Source of the DNA: Bifidobacterium sp.
GTDB taxonomy: Bacteria > Actinomycetota > Actinomycetes > Actinomycetales > Bifidobacteriaceae
Direction of reading: 5' to 3'
Assembly (NCBI GenBank): GCA_022739095.1
Contig: JAIJEI010000027.1
Span: 1 to 15,474 of the forward strand
Length of the DNA stretch: 15,474 nt
Shown here: one piece after another, positions 7,375-12,213 of the stretch
Numbering within the stretch: position 1 is the stretch's first letter
Layout of the letters: each line of letters starts with the position of its first letter
Notes under the pieces: generated by a model
Told to the model about the DNA's origin: nothing
Seen by the model: the letters and a program-made list of their open reading frames with translations, nothing else
The model's database searches: none
Made by a program: the position numbers and the translations under genes

Positions 7375-8652
7375 CTATCGCAGCAAAGCGGCGACGGTAC
7401 TAAGCACGGCGCGGATGCCACGCTCGAATTCGTCCGGTTCGGGCAGCAGGGATACGGCCAGGTATCCATTGGAAGTCATGTCGAAGAAGTAGCCGGGCTG
7501 TCCGGTGAGTTGGTGCTCGTCAATCAGTCGCAGCACCAGTTCGTTCTCATCGATGACTGAAGGCACTCGTAGCAACACGTTCCAGCCGCCCTCGGCCCGC
7601 AGCACGCTGACCAGCCCGTTGGGATCGGCGTCAAGCAACTTGTGCAACTTGGCCAGGTTATTGCGCACACGCTCCCCCACCCGTCTGGTCTGTTCGGGCG
7701 CAGCGTTCAATAATGCGGGAATCCGTTCGGCAATGATGTCACTCATCGGCAGATAATCATCGGCGATGACGTCCAGTCGACGCTGGGCCTCGGCAACATC
7801 CTCGTCAGGTCCGGACACCTGAATCCACCCGACTTTGGCGTGCGGCGCGGCCAGCATTTTGGAGAATCCGTCTAGGGCGAAGGTGAGCACGCCGCGCTCC
7901 CCCGCAAGCCGTGCGTTGCCGGGGAAAGGTTCGAGAGAGTAATCGAAGAACACTTCATCGGCGATAAGGGCGATGCCATGCTCACGGCACAATGTCACGA
8001 TACGTGCACGCTCGGTTGGTTTTACGTACGAACCGGTCGGATTGTTCGGGTTGATGAGTACCAATGCTCTGATGCGTTCGCCACCGGGCTCGCTGAGCAG
8101 CCGCTCGAGTTCGGCGATGTCGATGAACCAGGAGCCGTCGAATTGCAACTGGTATTCGACCGTGTCGACGCATTCAAGCCATGCAATCGACTCGATCAGC
8201 GGATAGCCGGGTTTGGGTGCCAGCACCGCGTCGCCGGCATCGCACAGCAATTTAATCAGCCACGAATACGCCTCAGACGTGGAGCTCAACAAATACAACC
8301 TATCCGGTTCCGTGACTTCGCTACCAGTAGTGGCTGCATGAATGGAGGGGGCCTTGTTCATGTCTCCGAGCTCGTCCATGCCGGCGGGGGTTGTCGGCGA
8401 AGCCGACTGGGGGTGGTCTGCGCCGCCACTAAACTCTCTAAGGAACTCAGCCAATGCTTCTCGTGCCGAACGCGGCCCACGCGGGTCCGCCGTATACACG
8501 CTCGGCACCAATTCGGGTGCCAGCCCGTGGCGGGCCGGATTGGAATCGTTGAGTTTGTCCAGCGAAACGCCATCCACCTTGGCCACCGCCTCAGCCGCCG
8601 CAATCGGATTCGGCTCGGAAATGTCCACACGAGAAGAGAAATGCACGCTCAT
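7375..8652 (-). CDS. PLP-dependent class I/II aminotransferase with a repeat-derived insertion
   Basis: The protein has 425 residues from the ATG at 8652, which has GGAAGG close upstream; an earlier in-frame start at 8691 lacks support. It is a fold-type I aminotransferase. Visible elements are KPGYPL (146-151), NPNNPTG (201-207), ADEVF with the PLP-nitrogen aspartate D232, and DGFSK with the predicted Schiff-base lysine K265, followed by KVGW. The C-terminal position where aspartate aminotransferases keep the carboxylate-binding arginine reads YLAVSLL, so that arginine is absent; I recall a subfamily with VVSLL there, so this may be normal. The substrate is therefore uncertain. Residues about 74-112, between the first domain and SSTSEAY, form a long polar insertion of which GGADHPQSASPTTPAG is encoded by a palindromic repeat. 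An ABC ATPase follows 47 bp downstream. The upstream region holds a four-site inverted array. Confidence 0.92.
   Translation of the reverse strand: MSVHFSSRVDISEPNPIAAAEAVAKVDGVSLDKLNDSNPARHGLAPELVPSVYTADPRGPRSAREALAEFLREFSGGADHPQSASPTTPAGMDELGDMNKAPSIHAATTGSEVTEPDRLYLLSSTSEAYSWLIKLLCDAGDAVLAPKPGYPLIESIAWLECVDTVEYQLQFDGSWFIDIAELERLLSEPGGERIRALVLINPNNPTGSYVKPTERARIVTLCREHGIALIADEVFFDYSLEPFPGNARLAGERGVLTFALDGFSKMLAAPHAKVGWIQVSGPDEDVAEAQRRLDVIADDYLPMSDIIAERIPALLNAAPEQTRRVGERVRNNLAKLHKLLDADPNGLVSVLRAEGGWNVLLRVPSVIDENELVLRLIDEHQLTGQPGYFFDMTSNGYLAVSLLPEPDEFERGIRAVLSTVAALLR
8384..8417 (-). repeat. Palindromic repeat inside the aminotransferase gene (copy B)
   Basis: On the coding strand the segment reads ACCACCCCCAGTCGGC, then TTC, then GCCGACAACCCCCGC. 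The GCCGAC/GTCGGC hairpin (8393..8398 with 8402..8407) has a three-base loop and is flanked by C-rich tracts, matching the core of the copies at 86, 10084 and 13014. It is translated in frame and enlarges a surface loop of the enzyme. Confidence 0.7.
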
Positions 8653-8802
8653 AACCTTCCACGATAAAACCACCCCTGCCGAGCCAGGCATATCGAGGCC
8701 TCATATCCACCAGCATCCAGCACTACGACAATCGTGCGGCACGGCAGCGGAGTCGCCAGACATACTATGACTTCAATCCACATCGAATAACGGCCTAGCA
8801 CA

Positions 8803-8946
8803 TTCATTAGGTCATTTTCGCGCTCATTAGGTCACTGCTAGTCGAGCCTCACAATTGTTGATGCTTGAAACGCCGCCATTCCGAGCCCATTGCAATTCAG
8901 GTTTGGAATGGGAGTGACCTAATGAACACATAATCGACCTAATGAA
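8803..8946. repeat. Symmetric array of four TCATTAGGTCA sites (tandem operator pairs or MITE-like foldback)
   Basis: TCATTAGGTCA occurs at 8804..8814 and 8824..8834, and its complement TGACCTAATGA/CGACCTAATGA at 8915..8925 and 8935..8945. Both pairs are spaced exactly 20 bp and the whole is symmetric about 8874.5, giving arms of about 38 bp. The interior also shows weaker complementarity (AATTG at 8853..8857 with CAATT at 8893..8897), and a CCATTCC/GGAATGG pair lies at 8876..8882 and 8905..8911. It could be a cooperative regulator binding region for the aminotransferase promoter, or a small foldback element. No target-site duplication is evident. Confidence 0.8.
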
Positions 8947-8958
8947 CGAATTACTCAT

Positions 8959-8991
8959 AAAAAAGGCCGCCCGAAATACTTGGACGGCCTT
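8959..8991 (-). terminator. Intrinsic terminator of ppgK
   Basis: On the minus strand AAGGCCGTCC pairs with GGGCGGCCTT (10 bp including one G-U pair) around a nine-base loop. The transcript runs into a stretch of six T. It lies 45 bp past the ppgK stop codon. Confidence 0.88.
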
Positions 8992-9035
8992 ACATATGGT
9001 CAATACGGCTCCTGCGTCAGCAGAAATAACTCAGC

Positions 9036-9803
9036 TCACTGCTGCTTGGTGCTGGCGTAGTAGGCGGCACCGACGATGCCGGCCTGATTACGCAGCTTGG
9101 CGGGCACAATCGGGGTCTTGATATCCACGTACGGTAGGAACTTTTCGCTCTGACGGCTCACGCCGCCGCCGACGGTGAACAGGTCCGGGTTGAAGTACTT
9201 CTCCATAAGGCCGTAGTACTTGGTCAGACGCTTGGCCCACTTCTTGTAGCCCAGTTCCTCGTTCTCGCGAATCGCGGAGGAGGCATACTTCTCGGCGTCC
9301 AGATGCTTGGCGCTCAGGATGATGTGTCCAAGTTCTGTGTTCGGGATGAGCACGCCGTTGTAAATCAAGGCGGTGCCGATGCCGGTGCCCAGTGTGGTGG
9401 CGATGACCAGACCATCCTGGCCCTTGGCGGCACCGAACTGGACTTCGGCCAAGCCGGCAGCGTCGGCGTCGTTCACCACGACGACCGGGCGGCCGCAGGC
9501 TTCGGAGAACACTTCAGTAACGTCCACGCCAATCCAAGACTGGTCGAGGTTAGCCATGAAGTCGAGCTTCTGGCCGGGCTTGATCGGCGCGGGGAAGGCG
9601 ATGCCAACGGGTGCGGATTCAGGCACTTCGAAGTGGTCGAGCTGCTGCTTGACGATTTTGGCCACGGCCTGAGGCGTGGAGACCTCGGGAGTGAGAATCT
9701 TCAATCGTGGCTCGGCGAAATCGCCCTTGGTCAGATCGACAGGTGCGGCCTTGATGCCGGAACCGCCAATGTCAACACCAAAAGCCTGTGCAGTTTCAAT
9801 CAT
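9036..9803 (-). CDS. ppgK: Polyphosphate glucokinase
   Basis: This 255-residue cytoplasmic ROK-type kinase phosphorylates glucose to glucose-6-phosphate using polyphosphate (and ATP in many actinobacterial homologues), feeding central sugar metabolism. Motifs are the N-terminal phosphate-binding DIGGSGIK (11-18), NDADAAG (111-117) with the likely catalytic aspartate D114, LGTGIGTAL (138-146), the sugar-binding ELGHI (157-161) and GGGVS (213-217). The length equals that of typical actinobacterial PPGKs. The frame extends to 9914, but the ATG at 9803 has a strong RBS (GGAAAGGAAGG, six to seven bases away) and starts directly before the conserved domain, so I place the start there. The gene is monocistronic, with its own terminator downstream. 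No strong promoter could be fixed upstream; TTAGAC near 9856 is a weak -10 candidate. Confidence 0.95.
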   Translation of the reverse strand: MIETAQAFGVDIGGSGIKAAPVDLTKGDFAEPRLKILTPEVSTPQAVAKIVKQQLDHFEVPESAPVGIAFPAPIKPGQKLDFMANLDQSWIGVDVTEVFSEACGRPVVVVNDADAAGLAEVQFGAAKGQDGLVIATTLGTGIGTALIYNGVLIPNTELGHIILSAKHLDAEKYASSAIRENEELGYKKWAKRLTKYYGLMEKYFNPDLFTVGGGVSRQSEKFLPYVDIKTPIVPAKLRNQAGIVGAAYYASTKQQ

Positions 9804-10047
9804 CGTTGACCTTCCTTTCCATACGTTTTCATCAGTTCGTAGGGTTGCGCCCAGTCTAACGCGAATTACGCTCGACACGAAACCATTACACACCAATCGT
9901 ACAAACGCGTGCATCGCCGCCGGTCACTACGCACCCATTCGTATCGTTTTTTCAAGCCCGCCAATGGGCAATGCGTGCGATTTCGATACCAGGAAAACTC
10001 GGCGTCTATGGCGGCCTGACTCTGTGTCGCGCGCGATAATGGGAAGT

Positions 10048-10080
10048 ATGGCAGAACATACCCAACTTATTGATGTGTAG
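10048..10080 (+). CDS. Possible 10-codon leaderless ORF or remnant of a lost gene
   Basis: The sequence encodes MAEHTQLIDV and then TAG. GATAAT at 10035..10040 ends seven bases before the ATG, fitting a -10 box of a leaderless gene. An in-frame ATG also occurs at 10039. The stop lies three bases before the first arm of the repeat at 10084. It may be a gene start truncated by the repeat, a leader-type minigene, or chance. There is no downstream plus-strand gene it could regulate. Confidence 0.25.
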   Translation: MAEHTQLIDV

Positions 10081-10083
10081 CGA

Positions 10084-10165
10084 GACTGAGGGGAGCCTTT
10101 CGGAGATATACTTCCGGGACTCCCCTCAGTCGCTTTCAGCGCCAGCTCCCCTCCATGAGGGGAGC
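10084..10165 (+). repeat. Two-hairpin palindromic repeat (copy C)
   Basis: GACTGAGGGGAG (10084..10095) is a perfect 12-bp inverted match to CTCCCCTCAGTC (10120..10131). GCTCCCCTC (10145..10153) pairs perfectly with GAGGGGAGC (10157..10165) around the three-base loop CAT. It lies 12 bp beyond the stop of the minus-strand glycosyltransferase. The second hairpin could stall or end transcription, but no T tract follows it on either strand. The same two-stem plan occurs at 13014..13084. Confidence 0.85.
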
Positions 10166-10176
10166 CACCACTACGG

Positions 10177-11190
10177 CTACTTCAGCGACGGCATGGGCTT
10201 CCAGGTGGGGTCGTGCATCAGCTTGCGCGAATCCCACCAGCCCTTGGCAATCTGCACCAAACCGGTCTTGAGGTGTTCGCGATCCACCATCACCAAGCGA
10301 ATGACTTCCTTGGCGGCGGTGAGCATGGTGCCCAGTCCAAACACCAGCGGACGGAAGTCGCCGTAAGTCATGAAGTACCGGGCCATATAGCCGCGGTTGC
10401 GCATGATGTGGTACCGGTTCATGTCGGACGTGGAGTTGAGCTGGCGCACGCCGGCGATATCCCAATTGCCGATTTCGCGCGTACGGCGCAAAATCACGTC
10501 GGGCACCACGATCGGGTTGGTGACCTTGCTGGCGCGGTAGCCATACATCGTGTCGTCCCAGTAGATGAAGAAGCGCGGGTCCGGCAGACCGATTTCCGTG
10601 ACCACACGGCGGTTGAATAGGCCACCTTCGAAGCACAGCGTGTCCATCACTCGGTATCCGGCCGGACCGAATGCGGCGGGCGCGATCGGGTTCGGGATGC
10701 CCAGCGGCACAATGAAGTCGTACTGCCAGTAGAACGGGCCGCCATCGTAGTCGAATCGGGAGCCCTGAATCACCTCGTGCTTGTCGGTCCACTTGGACAG
10801 CTTGGCAATGGCATCCGGCAGCACGGCCACATCGTCATCCATCACCCAGAACCATGCGGCGCCCAGCTCATACGCCTTGGCCACGCCGGCGGAGAAACCG
10901 CCCGCGCCACCCAGGTTCTCGGTCTGCGGCGCATAGACCACGCGCTCTTCGTTGCCGGACTGGTCGGCCACGGTGGTGCCCCACTGGCCGGTCACCTTGC
11001 CGGCAAACGCAGCGACCATGTCCGCCGTCTGATCGGACTGCTCATTGTCCACGATGACAATGCGCCACGGTGCCTGCTCAAGCGCCAGAATCGAATCGAA
11101 CAGTACCTCGAGCAGCTGCTGACGTTTGTAGGTGGTGACGATCAGGGCAAGCTTGTCGATGGTGTTGTTGGGTTTCTTCACTTCAGCCAT
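10177..11190 (-). CDS. Family 2 glycosyltransferase (rhamnosyl/galactofuranosyl type)
   Basis: The protein has 337 residues from the ATG at 11190. It is a GT-A fold inverting transferase with the nucleotide-binding start LIVTTYKR (16-23), DNEQSDQT (48-55), a glycine-rich segment ENLGGAGGFSAG, the metal-binding DDD (118-120) and the acceptor-site acidic motif YWDD (210-213). This resembles COG1216-type enzymes that add rhamnose or galactofuranose to cell-envelope polysaccharide; the donor and acceptor cannot be read from the sequence. No membrane helix is evident, so it is probably cytoplasmic or peripheral. In-frame alternative starts are at 11199 and 11235. GGGAG lies only two bases before the 11190 ATG, so the choice between 11190 and 11199 is not settled. 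It is divergent from the FMN riboswitch transcript. Confidence 0.92.
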   Translation of the reverse strand: MAEVKKPNNTIDKLALIVTTYKRQQLLEVLFDSILALEQAPWRIVIVDNEQSDQTADMVAAFAGKVTGQWGTTVADQSGNEERVVYAPQTENLGGAGGFSAGVAKAYELGAAWFWVMDDDVAVLPDAIAKLSKWTDKHEVIQGSRFDYDGGPFYWQYDFIVPLGIPNPIAPAAFGPAGYRVMDTLCFEGGLFNRRVVTEIGLPDPRFFIYWDDTMYGYRASKVTNPIVVPDVILRRTREIGNWDIAGVRQLNSTSDMNRYHIMRNRGYMARYFMTYGDFRPLVFGLGTMLTAAKEVIRLVMVDREHLKTGLVQIAKGWWDSRKLMHDPTWKPMPSLK

Positions 11191-11248
11191 GGCTCCCATT
11201 GTTGCACTTGACCGGCACAAGACGAATTTCTGCACAGTGAAACGCGGG

Positions 11249-11277
11249 TTGCGTACGTCCGGCGCATGGCGTATGAA
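11249..11277 (+). promoter_or_regulatory. Probable promoter of the ribU transcript
   Basis: TTGCGT (11249..11254), a 17-bp spacer and TATGAA(T) (11272..11277) form a good vegetative-type promoter. The predicted start at about 11284 falls just before the 5' strand of riboswitch helix P1. Confidence 0.6.
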
Positions 11278-11288
11278 TAAACCTGTCA

Positions 11289-11432
11289 GTTTCAGGGAAG
11301 GTGCAATTCCTTACTGGCGGTAACCTGCACCCCGGGTTTCATAACGGGGATGGTAGGAAGCCCGCGACCCGCGCAAGCGGCTGATCCGGTGAGATTCCGG
11401 AGCCAACGGTATAGTCCGGATGGAAGAAACGA
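11289..11432 (+). ncRNA. FMN riboswitch (RFN element)
   Basis: The conserved RFN blocks are present in order: AGGGAAGGTGCAATTCC, TACTGGCGGTAA, CCTGCA, then AAGCCCGCGACCCGC, GATCCGGTGAGATTCCGG, AGCCAACGG, and TATAGTCCGGATGGAAGA. GTTTC (11289..11293) pairs with GAAAC (11426..11430) to close helix P1. The RBS of ribU (GAGGG, 11431..11435) directly abuts P1, so FMN binding probably acts mainly on translation initiation. No separate terminator hairpin is seen between the aptamer and the gene. Confidence 0.95.
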
Positions 11433-11441
11433 GGGCTCATT

Positions 11442-12095
11442 ATGAGTGTATCTTCGCGTATCCGCATGCAAGTTGTTCGTTCTGTGGCACCCGAGGCCGA
11501 GGGTTCGGCCAGCGCGTCCACCACCAGCGCCAGCGCCAAACTCGGCTCGCACACCACTGGTGTGGCCGATTCCGGCCGCTGGTCCACGCGCCGTATCGCC
11601 ATGTATGCGCTGTTCGTGGCACTGGCGATGGTCACCAGCTTCATTGAATTCCCGATTACGCCGGTCACTTGGCTGAAGTACGACCCGTCCGGCATCGTCT
11701 GCCTGATCGCCGGCTTTGCGTATGGCCCGGCCGCCGCCGCAATCGTGTCTGTGCTCGGCTTTGTGCCGCACATGTTCGCCGATCCGTGGGGTTCGCTGAT
11801 GGCTGTGCTGGTGGCGCTGTTCCTGTCTGTGCCGGCCGCGTTCATCTACCGTAAGATCCGTACGCGCAAGGGTGCCGCCATCGGCATTCTGGTGGGTGCG
11901 GTGCTGGCCATCGTGGTGGCGCTGGTGGGCAACCTCATCGTCACGCCGATTTACGCGCACATGACCTACCAGGCTGTGGCCGCGATGATTCTGCCGATCC
12001 TGCTGCCGTTCAACGTGGCGAAGATGGCGATTCACGCCGTGATCACCTTCCTGATCTACAAGCCGATTTCCAACCTGCTGTCCAAGCAGCAGTGA
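11442..12095 (+). CDS. ribU: Riboflavin ECF transporter S-component RibU
   Basis: This 217-residue membrane protein binds riboflavin as the substrate-specificity subunit of an energy-coupling-factor importer. Hydrophobic helices lie near residues 52-70, 82-112, 117-136, 143-165 and 176-206. RibU hallmarks are LKYDPSG (78-84) and PFNVAKM (189-195). The first 48 residues are a Ser/Ala/Thr-rich, probably cytoplasmic extension longer than in most RibU proteins. The ATG at 11442 has GAGGG six bases upstream, at the end of the FMN riboswitch, which supports both the start and the substrate. The fused ECF ATPase/EcfT gene lies downstream but is separated by a strong terminator, so RibU and the energising module may be expressed at different levels. 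The module could be shared with other S-components. Confidence 0.93.
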   Translation: MSVSSRIRMQVVRSVAPEAEGSASASTTSASAKLGSHTTGVADSGRWSTRRIAMYALFVALAMVTSFIEFPITPVTWLKYDPSGIVCLIAGFAYGPAAAAIVSVLGFVPHMFADPWGSLMAVLVALFLSVPAAFIYRKIRTRKGAAIGILVGAVLAIVVALVGNLIVTPIYAHMTYQAVAAMILPILLPFNVAKMAIHAVITFLIYKPISNLLSKQQ

Positions 12096-12148
12096 CAGTC
12101 TGAGACGGGCCACTACCCGCCACGACTAACGACCACTCAAAGAACCAG

Positions 12149-12186
12149 AACGCAGAACCCCGGCCCGTGCCGGGATTCTGCGTTTT
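12149..12186 (+). terminator. Intrinsic terminator after ribU
   Basis: AACGCAGAA and CCCGGC pair with GCCGGG and TTCTGCGTT, giving a 16-position stem with one C/A mismatch and a four-base loop, followed by TTTT. It ends 27 bp before the ATG of the fused ECF gene. Confidence 0.9.
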
Positions 12187-12213
12187 CGCCTATCAGTTAC
12201 GGATTGCTGTTTC

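Larger units (their letters stand above)
8653..9035. other. 383-bp non-coding region upstream of the aminotransferase
   Basis: No plausible gene is seen. From left to right it holds about 150 bp of leader or promoter region for the minus-strand aminotransferase (a weak TTATTC, 17-bp spacer, TAGTAT pair lies near 8764..8792). The inverted site array at 8803..8946 comes next, then the ppgK terminator at 8959..8991. The stretch is visibly more AT-rich than its flanking genes. Confidence 0.6.
9804..10176. other. 373-bp intergenic region between ppgK and the glycosyltransferase
   Basis: It contains the ppgK RBS and promoter area (9804 to about 9970), a possible leaderless mini-ORF on the plus strand (10048..10080) and a double-hairpin repeat (10084..10165). 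No longer gene is convincing; ORFs crossing it are extensions of frames antisense to ppgK. Confidence 0.5.

Noticed and set aside
8803..8946. CRISPR-like array
   Set aside because: The repeats are only 11-12 bp, the second pair is inverted, and there are no regular spacers or cas genes.
9948..9971. T-run followed by a GCCC/GGGC hairpin as a terminator
   Set aside because: The T-run precedes the stem on the plus strand and becomes A on the minus strand, so the order is wrong for an intrinsic terminator in either direction.
10136..10792. 218-codon minus-strand ORF overlapping the glycosyltransferase
   Set aside because: It overlaps the glycosyltransferase frame, which carries all catalytic motifs, and itself has a biased Arg/His/Pro composition.
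11292..12113. 273-codon minus-strand ORF across ribU and the riboswitch
   Set aside because: It is antisense to both the RFN element and RibU, and its translation is a His/Arg/Gln-rich shadow.
12187..12213. A separate promoter for the fused ECF gene (TATCAG near 12191)
   Set aside because: A -35 at normal spacing would fall inside the terminator stem and does not resemble TTGACA.
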